A stretch of 39,133 nucleotides of DNA from Mansonella perstans (lineage: Eukaryota > Nematoda > Chromadorea > Rhabditida > Onchocercidae), in the NCBI GenBank assembly GCA_037074765.1, contig JBAMDO010000328.1:1-39133 (forward strand), written 5' to 3'. The notes below the pieces were generated by a model. The model did not search any database and was not told where the DNA came from. It was given only the letters and a program-made list of their open reading frames with translations. The position numbers and the translations under genes are program-made. Shown here one piece after another: positions 1 through 12,316 of the stretch. Within the stretch, counting starts at the first letter, position 1, and every line of letters starts with the position of its first letter.

Positions 1-1044
1 CATCATCCATTCCATCCCATCATCATCATCATCATCACCATATCTGATCGCTAATACCATTACCATCACAACCACAACATAATATTAAAGGAAGAAATAA
101 AACAGACGTTGGTGCGAAAAAAACGAAGCAAAATGGCAATGACAAAAAGCAAAATTATACCGATTGAGTGAGCGAAGACTATATGATACAAATTTCTAAG
201 AATTTACGTATTCCGTTAGCACTCAGTGTCTTCTTTCCATTTTTTTTCTAATAATAAATATTGTAACATGAATCTGTAGTATGTGTTTAAAGAAAATATA
301 CGAGAAAAATGAAAAGTTTGAAATGACTAAAATTGATGCACAAAATGAATCCAATGAAAATTCAAAACAATTAATCATAATGGTTCAATTAAATTAAATT
401 AATAATTCATTAATAAATGATTTCTTAACAATCGTTTATTTATTTTATCGATCGTAAATAACTCTTATGCAAAAAAAAAAAGCATAACTAAATTTCTATT
501 TAAAACTTTAATTAATAATTATTGATTACAAAGAGCAGTTTAAAAGATGAAATTTTAAAAAAGATATGCACATAATAATAAATAAATGTACTATGTAAAA
601 ATGACTTTTTTTTTTTAAAATCGGAAGAGAAATTTGTCACTAAAAAGCACTTTTTTTTTTAAATTTTAATTTATTTTTTCTATCTAAAGAAGAAAAATTA
701 CAACAGATTTGTTGAAAAAAAAAAAAAATAGTTGAAGGAGCATGAAGAACAAAAACATCAATGATATATGATATATATAGATAGCGGCGGTTAATGGAAG
801 GAGAATAATTTCATTTCCTTTTTCTTTTCATCACTCTTCCTCTTCTGCCTCTCTCTTTTTCTTCATTCTATTTCAATCATTTTCTTAACAAAGCCATGAA
901 TTTTAACGAAATGGGACTTTTTTTATGCCACATTTATATATGTTCGAGTAAAATTGTAGTAAAATGTTTGAAATATTTGCATAATGAAAGAAAGAAGAGA
1001 AAGATAGAAAACTTTCTTCCCTTACCATTATTAATTATTAAATT

Positions 1045-1080
<36 letters not shown>

Positions 1081-1709
1081 CTATTTTTCTCATTAATTAA
1101 AACAATTTTGAACAAAGAATCATAAAAAAGTCAAAATGATCATTTAATATTAAAAATATAATTTGAGTGCAAAAAATGATAAAATATCGAAACAAAAATT
1201 TTTACATAAATTTTAATACTACCCGGAAATGTTTATGAAAGAAACGAATATGACCCTGAAACGATGCGAAAGTTCATAAATTTGTGGTCGAAAATCATTG
1301 CTAAAAGTTCCACAACATGTAAAATATATTGTAAAATTTCATAAACTTAACAATATATCATAAAAAGAAAAAATCGAAAAAAAAAAAATTTTTAACGGAT
1401 ATAAGACATATCAAAAAAGGAATATCAAAATATTGATATATCTTCAAACACTTTCATCTCTTTATGAATTCGAGAGAAATATGACTGCTAATTACTTACT
1501 TTGAATTTGACATATTTGTAATCTGATCAAACCTTTTTCCTTCTTTCTTCCCAGTTTAATTAGAGATAAATTTTCCAATTAAAAATGTTAAATGTTTAAA
1601 CTATTAGAATACAACAAAAATAAAAAAAAATAATTACGAAATCAAAAAAATTATTTCCAAAAATTTCACTACCGTACATTAAAAATAAGATCCTTTCTTA
1701 AATTAATTC
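1..1709. other. Non-coding flank, A+T-rich
   Basis: No exon is supportable here. The first 41 bases are an imperfect CAT/ATC microsatellite. A run of 30 T lies at 1046-1075 and many shorter A or T runs follow. The part next to 1709 is presumably the 3' flank of the small minus-strand gene; I see no clear AATAAA signal for it. The short open frame at 896-1096 reads into the T run as polyphenylalanine and is not credible. Confidence 0.6.
1046..1075. repeat. Poly(T) tract, 30 nt
   Basis: Uninterrupted run of T. It is a homopolymer of the kind common in this window and is likely to vary in length between individuals or reads. Confidence 0.95.
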
Positions 1710-2619
1710 TTATATGTCTAGTGCTTTGTACACCTCCTTCAGCACACTTCTCGTTTTTTCAACTTCCTTTTTATTTTCATTTTCCTTCAAGTTTTTTTTT
1801 GGTTCTACGAAATAAAGTAATGCACTAAACAACTGGAAAAAACAAAAATCTTCCGACAAAAATTAGCGAGAAAAATAAAAAATGAGCAAACGCTACGTGC
1901 CGCTATTTTAATTTTAATTTCAGGATTAACTAACGTATATGAAACTTAAATTTCTGTTTTTTTTCAAATTTTGACATATATATATATATATATATGCATA
2001 TGATACATCTACGTAAGTCGGTCAAATGTTAACTTTAGGTAGACAGATAGTTACAGAAATTTTATGTACGAATTGAAAATACCTCGGAATACATGAAATT
2101 GTAAGATCTCACATGCAAAAGTTTTTTGAAGAAAAACTGTTACGTTTTCTTCATATTAATTAAATTGGATAAACAAGAACGATTTAAAGCGTTTATGGAA
2201 TTCGAAAAAAAAAAGGAAAAAAATACTGTTGGAATCCCAGTGATTTTAAGAGCAATTTAAAAGTGTGAAAATGACTACGAAAAAAACTGCGAATTTTTGC
2301 AAACAACAAAAGAGATTACATTGCATTTAACTCTTACCATTCAAAAAATTTCAAATGTAACATTTTCAGAAATTTTTATCGCCAGCCAAAAAGTTTAAGA
2401 TGTAATAATCGTCAGCAATTCTTTCCCACTTTTTTGAAAAAAATTCAGAGAAAATATCTAATTACAAGAAACAGAACTTACAAATTCCTTCAACACATCT
2501 ACGATTCGATATCTTGATCGGGCTCCGGTAAAATGTACCTTATCCTGACCTGGTCGATCAACTACCGTTACTCGTCTGGAGTGTTCGCTGTTTTGCAAAA
2601 AACGTTTTCGATCTGCCAT
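1710..2619 (-). CDS. Unrecognised 86-residue protein, two exons
   Basis: Coding exons on the minus strand are 2619-2482 (46 codons) and 1832-1710 (40 codons plus TAA), joined in phase 0. The donor after exon 1 is gtaagt and the acceptor of exon 2 is ttttttccag. The start ATG sits three bases after a tttttgcag acceptor at 2623, which fits spliced-leader trans-splicing and supports this as the true start. The protein begins MADRKRFLQNSEHSRR. It has a basic N-terminus, then RYRIVDVLKEFLFSALLYF, a hydrophobic stretch around residues 45-55 that is too short and mixed for a confident membrane helix. A highly charged tail (KENENKKEVEKTRSVLKEV) is probably helical or coiled coil. I do not recognise the family and assign no function. 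An upstream coding exon spliced at 2623 instead of trans-splicing cannot be excluded. Codon-like sequence and two matching splice junctions make it much better supported than other short frames nearby. Confidence 0.7.
1976..1995. repeat. (TA)n microsatellite in the intron of the 86-residue gene
   Basis: About ten TA units inside the 649-nt intron between its two exons. Confidence 0.9.
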
Positions 2620-2622
2620 TTT

Positions 2623-2636
2623 CTGCAAAAAAAAAG
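2623..2636 (-). promoter_or_regulatory. Probable trans-splice acceptor of the 86-residue gene
   Basis: On the minus strand a T run ending in tgcag lies three bases upstream of the ATG at 2619. In nematodes an acceptor this close to a start codon is usually the spliced-leader addition site. A cis acceptor from an unseen upstream exon would look the same. Confidence 0.5.
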
Positions 2637-2828
2637 GAACCGAAAAACCTCTACGATAATTTCATTGTTATTGATAATCATCTCAATGTTATCTGTCCCC
2701 TAAACCTTTTTCCTTAATTTAAACTGTTACATTATCTCATCTATGCATCAATTTATCTAGCTAATTATGGAACTTTTTCATCATATCAAACTTCTCATTT
2801 CTCCTTTTTCTTACGCTACATTTGACTA

Positions 2829-2851
2829 CTATCATCATCATCATCATCATC
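2829..2851. repeat. (ATC)n microsatellite
   Basis: About seven ATC units in A+T-rich non-coding sequence. Confidence 0.9.
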
Positions 2852-3978
2852 GTCAACAGTTAATTAATTTATTGATTTCTTAACATATCGTATCTTCAGC
2901 ATTATAATAGCACGAAAATACTCATTTGAAGAAAAAATTATGATTGATTTATAAAGTGGAAAAAATTGCTTATCAATGACATCGCCTAACCATTCATGAA
3001 ATTGAATAAGCATTTTTCATTGTATCATCATATTCTCTCTAATCTATTATTCCCTAGAGATGGTGAACGGTAAACAAAACAAAGGTAAAATGGTTAAAAG
3101 TGTGTGAAAAATAGAGAAAAAATACTGGCAATACACAGCTAACCATATGAAAACAATGATTTCGATCATCGAACTATGCGAAAAAAAATTGCGAAGCATG
3201 AAGACAAAATGCTCATAGATGATAATCTTCCCTACAAAAAAAAAGCTACAAAACATGGAAGGAATTCGCTCAACTATTTCTCACACCTTTTATTGTATCC
3301 TGAAAAATGCGGAATAACAAACATACCAATATGGACAAAATGCAGCATACCAAAATGTATTAGCGCGCCTGATATCATGATTGCTTATTGGACAATGATG
3401 ATGAAAGAGAATTTTTTCCTGTACATTAGCAAAAAGCTTAACCCATCCATGCTGTAAGTAGCCATAATCTAACCATAGCTCTATAAATAGCAATAACTCA
3501 TCCATGTTACGAATGATTACCCTTTGAGCACTGTTACATAGTTATGACCTAATCAACCATTAACAAATTTACCTTTACTACAGGAAACATCGTGAAGGAG
3601 CAAGGCATAAGTATGTTTTATGAAATGTAAAGCATGAAAATAAATCTAAAATTTTCGTTTGCTTTTTTTATACTACCTATAAATTAATATAAACTAATAA
3701 ATTTTTTGTCACTCCTTATTTAACACTCCTTTTTCTGAATTCTATGTGTATATAGAAATGAAATGAAATCTGCATAAGATCAGCAAATGATCGGTGTTTT
3801 GCCGTAGTTTTTTTGTGATTGACAATCGGTATAATAAAATGAAATTCAGGATGATGAGCTAAGCTAAGAAATGGAAAACGATAAATAGTCAAATTCCATG
3901 AAAAGATGCTACGATTTCTTCAATAAATGCATGAATCCGATTGCTTACTTCATATGGTCATTTTTGGTAGTATTACAG

Positions 3979-4064
3979 ATGTTGTCGCTATTGTTGTTGT
4001 TGTTATTAGCGTTGTAGCTATTGTTGTTGCCGCTGTCGTTGATGCTGTTGTTAATGACATGGCC
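3979..4064. repeat. Imperfect GTT-rich trinucleotide repeat
   Basis: A degenerate GTT/GCT array. On the plus strand it is preceded by tattacag and followed by gtaagtg. Read after its first two bases it is open for 28 codons of mostly valine, alanine and isoleucine. On the minus strand it reads as the threonine-rich part of a 72-codon frame. A decaying microsatellite is the simplest reading. Confidence 0.7.
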
Positions 4065-5328
4065 GTAAGTGTTGAATTGCAATAATTAGTACAAAATTGT
4101 GATATTGCCAAAGTTTCTGGATTACCATATGTCGCATTCTTGATGACACCTTCTTTAAGCTGGATCATTACTTCCTTTTATTTTTCATCCAATTTCGTTA
4201 GAATTTTACAGAATAACGTTAACTAGAAGATCCACATCTGAAAATTTTTAATTATCCGCATCACAAAAAAAAGCTTTCCCCACAAAATACATAAATAGTT
4301 TAGGCTGATAATAATCGATGTGCTACTGATACTGGAAGCTGCAGTACGTAAACATGTGCCATGATATTTGTGATGTTCCACATTTTTCAAAAAAAAAAGT
4401 GACGAGAAATGATAGGACAACACTCTCGTCCTATATCATGATGAATTTATCCTCAAAAACAAAGCTGTCATCGTTGTGGGACAGCAATCATTTAACATTG
4501 AAATGCAAAATAACATCAAGAAATATTTGGCAATAAAAGAAATTGTGAGAGAATGAAAAAAAGCATAAAATTTCAAAAAAAAATACGTTTTTGAAAAATC
4601 ATAAATATGGTTATTTCTTTTTGTTATTGTTAGAGATGTCGTCTATAGATGCAAATATGGACAAAAGTTACGTTCTACAGTTTTTTTTTGTTATTTTAAT
4701 ATGAAATTTAAACAATATAAATGCTTTTTAATAATATTTGAAAACTCGACAAATTGTGAAAAAAAAATATTATTATTCATTGTAACCTTGAATTTATTAC
4801 TGAATCTCTGCCTTTAATTCACTTTCTTCGTGATTACAACTGTTAAGCAAAATTTGATCCATATTTTTCATAAAAATTTTTGGAAGTGCAAATCTTGCTT
4901 GATTTGAAAAATAGCTTTCAGATATCCCTACTTTTTTTTAAAAATCGGAACTGCAAATTCTTTCCTTTTACTCTATCGTCATCATCATTATTGTCATCTT
5001 AAAAGCGGAAAACGTAATATTCCTAAATTTTTTTCTGCAAAAATTTGACTTTCATGTTTCATGCACGTTACTTTGAAAATGATTTCCGGATTTTCGATTA
5101 TCAAAAAGAATTATACAAAAATTTGGAGGAAAAAGATAAAGTAAAGAGCAAATAGAGAAGAAAAGGATAGAAATAGAAATAAACTTTAAAAAAGCCTTTT
5201 GAACATAACGGTATGAATGAAGTGCAAGAAATAAACTTTTAAAATAATAAAAGTATCAGATTTTAAGCCTGACAATAAAAAATTGAACAACAACTGCTGG
5301 TCAGATAGCTAACCATTCCTTTCGTTTA

Positions 5329-5452
5329 TTTGTGGGAAGAAACAATTTGTTTAAAGTACAAATAAGTTTGCTTGCTAGGAAACTTTCTTATTAGTTGGAA
5401 TATTTAAATATTAGTTTAATGAGTAAGCAATCGGAAAAATCGTTCCCACAAA
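5329..5452. repeat. Imperfect inverted repeat with central palindrome, MITE-like
   Basis: The arms TTTGTGGGAA (5329-5338) and TTCCCACAAA (5443-5452) are exact inverted repeats of 10 bp. Between them lies a perfect 14-bp palindrome, AATATTTAAATATT (5399-5412). Further weak inverted similarity is visible on either side (ttgcttgct against agtaagcaa). The two halves differ in length, so it is at most an old or degraded miniature element. No target-site duplication is obvious. Confidence 0.4.
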
Positions 5453-6939
5453 CAAAAATTGTTCAATAATTAATCTTAAAACTTCCAAAAAAACGAAAAA
5501 TTGACTTTTTAAATGATAAATTGTCAATTAAGAAAAAATATGGTCCGATAGTTGAAATTGGGTATCGCTGAGCTAAAAATGTAATATCGCCTTTGCAACT
5601 TGTTTTCGGAGTATTTGAAAATACAAATATTTCATTCTTCTTTTTCCCTTCTCTAGTTTTACAAAAAAAAATTGGATAGACTTATTGTTTTTTTAACAGT
5701 TTTTTCTTGAATGTTTTTTTGTTGTTTAGTTTTTAAAAACAAAAGGATAAAGGACTTTAACTTGTCGCAACAGATATTTCTAACATAAGGCTGTACAAAA
5801 ATAAATTGATTTCAGCTTTAATCATTTATTGAATGGCATGATTAAAAATGAACCAAAGGATAAAGTAGAATTTTTAACCCTGAAATCAATATTTTGCCTA
5901 AAAACCAACTGAGTTGAAATAACAAAAAAAATGGTCAAATATTTGCTTTTTGAAAGCAAAATGCACACAATATGACAATGAATTGTTTGTAAATGTAAAA
6001 ATTACGTATTTAAAAAATTTCCAGTAAATATACATAAACATCAATTTTTGGTCTTGGACGAACTATTTGTTCGGTACCAAAAAAAAATTAATGATAATCA
6101 ATAAAAAATATGAAAAAAAATTAAAAAATTTCCAAGATACCGCAGTAGAAATAAAGGCATTCATAAAAAGCATCCATAATATCAATCATAAAAAATACTA
6201 AGAAATTATTAATCTTCAACAAAAAAAAATTTTTCATAAAAAAATCAAAAAGAAAAAAAAATTCCTAAAGCAAATCTTGAAATAGACAACATAATAAATG
6301 TATTGGTATTATTAAATACTCATAATGGGATAAAAATTTGTTTGAATTTTACTTATTGCAAAAAATAGTACATAATATGACAAATGGTTTAATTCCAACA
6401 ACTTTTTCGTTTTTTTTGAAAAAAGCAAAAAATGAAAAATTTTGGAAATTATCACTGTTCCAGAAATTCACTCCGGAATAATAAAACTACCTTTTTTTTA
6501 CCATATTGATAGCTATTCCTATTTTAAAAGAAAGAAAGTAGCAAAAATGCGCTGTACAAATTTACAATTCAAAAAAAAGTGGAAACATACTAAAAAAATA
6601 TTTCAATTATATCGAATAATTAAAATGAACTTTTGTTAATTAACAAAACTTAACAATGATATTTCTTGCTTGAAACTGTATAACAATAAATTCAAGCGAA
6701 AAAAAAAAAAAAAAAAGAAAACTTGGAAATGGAAATCGAAAAAAGTTTTGAAAGTTCGGCGATGTGTTTGGATTTGGATTCGGTTTCAGGCGATATTTTT
6801 ATCAGAGAGGATATCGATATAGAAGAAGAGAGAAAAATCTGGGAGAAAGGGAGAGAAAGCAAGAAGGTTACATTCACTAACAATATGTTTGCTTTCAGGA
6901 AGCCTGTTTAATAGTTGTTGCAAGCAGGAAAATAAAGTA

Positions 6940-6990
6940 GAAAGAGAAGAGGAGAGAGAGAGAGGGAGAGAAAAGAAGAGAGAGAGGGAA
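6940..6990. repeat. GA-rich microsatellite
   Basis: Purine tract of GA/GAGG/AAG units. The surrounding 6.72-7.0 kb is also purine-biased, which explains the overlapping open frames on both strands there. Confidence 0.85.
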
Positions 6991-7192
6991 ATGGAATCAG
7001 GAATGAAAAAAAAAAAGGAACATTTTGATAAATAATGATAAAATTTTTGATTTCTTCTTTCCGTTACAAAGAAAGGAAGTAAAAGCCTACGAATTTCCAA
7101 GAAGTATTCTTATTTTGCTAAAATATGTGAAATTCCATTCGAATAATATTCAATTCAAAAAAATTCATAGAATTAGAAAGGTGAAAAAGTTT

Positions 7193-7321
7193 AAATCATC
7201 AAATAATCAATCACCTAGCTATAAGATTTCTTCCTTGGCCCAGTCTTATCTTTAATCAAATCATCAAATAATCACCCGGCTATGAGATTCCTTCCTTTCC
7301 CCAGTCTTATCTTTAATCAAA
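7193..7321. repeat. Tandem duplication, about 65-bp unit, two copies
   Basis: Copy one is 7193-7257 and copy two is 7258-7321. Both start aaatcatcaaataatca and end cagtcttatctttaatc. They differ at several positions and by a small indel, so the duplication is not recent. Confidence 0.85.
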
Positions 7322-10300
7322 CTATTTTCTTTTTCTCCAAAAAAAGCAAAACCAAATGATATAAGCCACTTTAGTTTTTATCACATCAATAAGGTTATTA
7401 GAATTCGCTGTATCTTTCCGATACAAACTGAAAGCGCAGAATTATTTCGGCATTATTGAATCTGAATTATTATGACATTAAATTATGATATTATTGAACG
7501 TTATTACAGTATTATCAAACATCAGCAAAAGTTAATATATTCAATTAAATGTATTTAGAGAAGTACTGGAACGAAAACATCGAACAAATTCAATATTATT
7601 ATTCACCTAAGCCTTCATCAATGCTTTAATCCAAACACTGATCAAATGGTAACGTTAGTTGACACACATAACTTCAACGTATTTTAATTTCTCATTATTT
7701 ACAATTAATAAATATCATTTTAAAATTTCAAAAGACAATGATTCATGGATACGATGACAAAGTCTCTTTGTGGTATTGCAATATTCTACTCATAACTTAC
7801 CACTGAATAAAACTAAACAGAAATAAGCCACGACGACGACAAAGATAACTGATGAAAATGATGATTATAACTAAGTAAAAAAGTTGCCATTAAGATAACA
7901 TACTTCCCATTGATAATTTTATCATATTTCTAGTAAGGAATTATGATGACAATTTACAAATTTATTTCTTAAAGTTTCACTAGTTTTTTTCTTAAAAGAA
8001 ATACTGTTCTAGTGGATTTTTAAATTTTTCCATGTAATAAATAAAATCAGCGCTAAATGCAATGGTATAAACAATACAGCCGGAAAAGAACGAAGATATG
8101 AATGAAATGATGTTGACGTAAAACGAACTGAAGGAAATAATACAATGAAACGCATAAATTTCGAGCCAAGAATCGTCTCTTCTATTTAACTAATAACCAA
8201 AACAAAAAATTATTTCGTAGAAAAACAACAAAAAGGAACCAATGTTCACACCATTATTTGCTTTTTTTGCAAATGATTAATTTAAAGTGCAAGAGATTTG
8301 GGGTTAACAAGATGGATTTTTTATTATGGTTTTTATATAAAAAGTAAATGAAATTTGAGATGAATTAAAATAAGGTAAAGGAAATTTATGTCTAAAACAA
8401 GCAAGTACTTGTTATCATAGCAAAATCATTTTAATTTTAATTGTATTTGTCGCATTTATAAGCCATTGTCATATTCCAAACAACAGTATACAAGCGATTT
8501 ATTGTATATATTTAAATTTCTTCTGGTAATTCAAACAGTTTAATTAGCTTGTTTAAAAATAAGCTTACAGTTCATTCTACCATTTGACTAGCTCACTAGG
8601 AAGGAAACTAAGAACTAAACAAAAACTGAACTTTTGAGCAAGTTTATTTTATCAGTGAATTATTTTTTTTTATTTTTTGTTGGAATGCAATTCCAAAATA
8701 AGCTACTGCAAAACTACGAAAAATATTTGTTGTTTAATAATGGCATTTCGAAATCATTAAAACTTCAGGCGGAATCTGGAGGGAAAATAAAACGTTTCTA
8801 AGTATATAAAAAAGCAACAAAGAAATAAAGAATAAAGTTGAAATTCCATTTAACTATTAAAATCCTTACTTTGGATGTCAATAACCCTAGAAATATTCAA
8901 TATATATCATCTTATCCTATTAACAGCAAGAATTTTAAACAACAGAAAAAACGTTTTAATGTACCGAATGAAGAAGTCACAATATTTTTGTTTGCTTCTT
9001 CATAATTGATCTACAGTTTGTTATAAATTTATTGTATTTTATTGGAATATAACAATTCCATACACGATTTGGAAACTGATTCCAGTCGTTCCGGAATTTA
9101 ATATAGATGATGGCTTGAAAAACCAAAACAAATTTAAATTTCCTACAAAACTTTTCATGATGGAATATTATGAAAAAAACGTGAGATAAAGTTTGATAAA
9201 GAGATATTTTGTATTTTAAAAAATATTTCTGCGTTCATGCTTGCATCATTCCTGTATTGCTTGTTAAGCTCTGCTGAGTTTTTTTCAGGGTCTTTCACTT
9301 TCATTCCTCTAAATTAGGCAAATTAGACATTTATTACTTATTAATCTCACTACAGTTACTTTAATGGATGTTTGCTGATCTAATTTTCTTTGTGAAGGAT
9401 TCAATTCTTTCAAACAAATGTCAAATTATTAAATAGTCGATATTCACAAAAACTGAACGCTAAAATTAAACTACTATAGCCACTCATCAAAATTCGACCG
9501 TTCCAAGTTTTTTTCAAGATAAATTTAGAATTGTGGTGGTTTTTATGGAACCATTTAATAACAAATATTAAGGATTATACCGACTGATACATTTTACTAC
9601 AAATTTTGCTAGCTATTATCGTAAAAGTTTGAATAATCATCGATTATCACCACAATCACTTTAATACTAAATGAATCTTTGCTGTATGAGAAAGTAAAAG
9701 AACAGTAACGCAGCTATTACCGTAGGATTAATACCAAAATCCTTGTATAATGAAGGTGGATCCAAATCTTAACACCAAAAAGATTGATGAGAAAATCCCT
9801 CCGTTTGAAATTTCCCACTGTTAATTCATCTTTTTTTTCAATGTCGCAAGGTGATTGCAAATTTTTTCTATGTAAATGATTGTTTGGATTTTCGAAATCA
9901 TAAAAGAACGAATTTTTAAGACTTCCTTTAGTTGGTAATTTAAAAAAATGAATATGGAAAAAAAGTGTAAAGTGTACTACTTAAATTGTCGAATGAATTG
10001 ACTGCGAAATCTGGAACAGCAATATAACGATGCAAATGCAGCAATGTGATAACAAGTGATAAATGTTAGCTGTAGATATTTACAACAGTCTACCATAGCT
10101 ATGAAATAAATTAAAGCAAATTCAACATTGGAACATTCCTTACAAGGATATCGGTATGATATGATTGATGAAATTTTCTCAATTATAGTTGAATGCGTCA
10201 ACAATAGGCGAAATTTTCCCGTATGTGTCAAGTGCATGAGAGAAATGAAGAATTTTTCTTATTACGCATGCAATCAGATCAACTTCGGGATTCTCAGTAT

Positions 10301-11194
10301 TTTCCGTCATGTCATGGAAACTCAAAAGTGGAACTACAATTTTGAATTTTCCAAATCAATTCTTTTTTGTCTTGCTTTTTTTTCCACTACTTTTTCCTAC
10401 CATTGGTATTCGAAAGTACTTAAATTTTCTCTCAATAAAGAATTTGAAATTCAATCAGTGATGAAAAAATTATGTTTTCAATGATTGAATTCAAATCTTT
10501 TTCTCAAAGAATTGCAAAACAAACTTTAAGATAAATCTAATACTGATATCCAGATGATATCTCTTTTAATTGATTTTTCCCTCTTCAAAGAGGATTTAAA
10601 ATTTGCATTTAAATCAAAAATGAAAAGTAAAAAGGATGTCAGTTAAAAAAAACGATTTAAAAAATTTTTTTGATTATATCATTTTTTAAATAAAGTTTAA
10701 TAAAATATTACATTGCAATATTATGTCGAATTACAGTTACGATGTTGTGAACAATTTGAAGTGGAAAGCTGTCGTTCGACTGGGATATAAGTTTTATTCT
10801 CCTTTTAGTACTGCAATTATATAATATTATTATCCTTATTATTGTTAACAGGAGCATAAAAATACGACAAACGATAAGCAGTAGCGCAGTAAGATCGTAA
10901 ATGGGATAAGTGGTGTCGAGAAAGGTGGTAAAAGAATTGGAGCCGGAAAAAAGCTCTAATCGTCGATAAGTTGAGTTAAAATCCAAAAGTGACTCCCATG
11001 AGAAAGCGCAACTCACTAGAAAGGATGGAGGAAGAGGAAAGGAATGTAATACAATAGCGTATTGGTACATGCAAGCATTTTGGAAGGAATTTCAGAAGCA
11101 TAGTTATACACGATAGAAGAGAGGAATAAGCGAATCTGTGATGAATTCTTTGTTTGGAAATATCCTTAACAACTATTGATCTTGTAAGTATGAC

Positions 11195-11336
11195 CCTGAA
11201 ATTATAAAACATCTTTGTACGGTGAAATTTCCTGAAAATTATAAAATCCTGAAATTATAAAACATCTTTATACGGTGAAATTTCCTGAAAATTATAAAAT
11301 CCTGAAATTATAAAACATCTTTATACGGTGAAATTT
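11195..11336. repeat. Tandem repeat, 53-bp unit, about 2.7 copies
   Basis: Units run 11195-11247, 11248-11300 and a partial one at 11301-11336. Each begins cctgaaattataaaacatct. Within each full unit a shorter related segment (cctgaaaattataaaat) is repeated, so the array probably grew from a smaller motif. Copies two and three are identical over their shared length; copy one differs at one base (tgtacgg against tatacgg). That indicates recent expansion. Confidence 0.92.
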
Positions 11337-11749
11337 CACTTCAACATGAATTATAGAAAAAAAATATATCAAAAATATCTTGAAAAAGACTTTGGAAAGA
11401 GGAGTTAATACAGACGGCCAAAAATCAAAATATGCAAATGCTTTATGCTTCATCTACGCGGTGAATTATAAGACATGACAAAAAAATGGGAAATTTCTAT
11501 AACGTAAGTCATACCATTTACATGACCTTCTCTGATTTCGGAGTCCTAATCATCGTAACAAATCTGATCTACAAAGATTCCACACTATAACTGATGAATT
11601 TTTAGACGTGTACATTGTCCTCCGTCAATATGATGATTGTAATTTTAGGTGTTACTGGAAATTCAAATATAACGAAAGCAATATATAGATAATGAACAAT
11701 TTTGTTTAACTTTCTACTATTAACAGCGAATCATATATTCGTAAAGCAA

Positions 11750-11832
11750 AACCGTATTTTACCTTCCTGTAAGAGATAACCGTAATTTACGTTCCTATAA
11801 CACATAATCATACTCTAGCTTCGGCGAATGAT
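11750..11832. repeat. Degenerate tandem repeat, about 28-bp unit, three copies
   Basis: Copies at 11750-11777, 11778-11805 and 11806-11832 share an AAcCgTA....ttC.t.TA pattern. The third is strongly diverged. Confidence 0.55.
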
Positions 11833-11918
11833 ATAGCGATAGAGTGATTTGTAAGTAGAATGTAAAATAATTTGATGATAATTTTACGTCTTTTGAAAAT
11901 TAACTTACAAATACCATT

Positions 11919-12020
11919 CCATCTTACTAAATTGCAACTCTGACTTGATTGGAATCTTTTTTCCTTATTCTAATTTTTCTTCCTGGACAAGATTATACCA
12001 TCTTACTAAATTGCAACTCT
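11919..12020. repeat. 23-bp direct repeat pair
   Basis: The 23 bases at 11919-11941 (ccatcttactaaattgcaac and three more) recur exactly at 11998-12020, with 56 bp between them. This is a short dispersed duplication of unknown origin. Confidence 0.9.
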
Positions 12021-12316
12021 ATAGGTTGAAAGTAAGAAAAACATTTTTCTCTATAATAATTGTTAGTAATAAGTGATAGAAAATAATACGACGTCATGCT
12101 ATCCGAAAGTACACATGAAATCTGTATAAATTACTTTTTGATGGAAGTTTTCTGTTTCATTCTCGCGCCAAAAAATATTTAGAAAAGATTTCAAGATTTT
12201 TCCATCAAGATATGTTATTCAATGGCTTTCATAACTACTTTTCTTAAAATTTAACACTTCTATCGGGATTTCTCCACCATAACTTCATTATCTATCGCAT
12301 ATTTCGTCATTGTCGT

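Larger units (their letters stand above)
2640..12316. other. Long stretch without supportable genes
   Basis: I find no exon here that combines recognisable protein similarity with matched splice sites. It holds ATC, GTT, GA and homopolymer tracts, an imperfect palindromic element near 5.4 kb, a 65-bp tandem duplication near 7.2 kb, and a cluster of short tandem and direct repeats at 11.2-12.0 kb. Open frames of 60-120 codons (for example plus 3176-3457, plus 10128-10484, minus 10708-11070) have no recognised motif. Low-complexity or antiparallel frames of this size are expected by chance in such sequence. Confidence 0.5.

Noticed and set aside
3176..3505. Overlapping open frames of 93 (plus) and 71 (minus) codons
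   Set aside because: Antiparallel, no recognised motif and no splice or start context; likely chance.
6692..7100. Open frames on both strands around the GA-rich tract
   Set aside because: Purine/pyrimidine bias suppresses stop codons; composition is low complexity (E/R/K on plus, S/F/L on minus).
10128..10484. 118-codon plus-strand frame with several cysteines
   Set aside because: No recognised domain, no zinc-finger spacing and antiparallel to another frame. A frame of this length can occur by chance at this base composition.
10708..11070. 120-codon minus-strand frame with one hydrophobic stretch
   Set aside because: No family recognised and no supporting splice sites; overlaps another minus frame. 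A single-pass membrane protein cannot be fully excluded.
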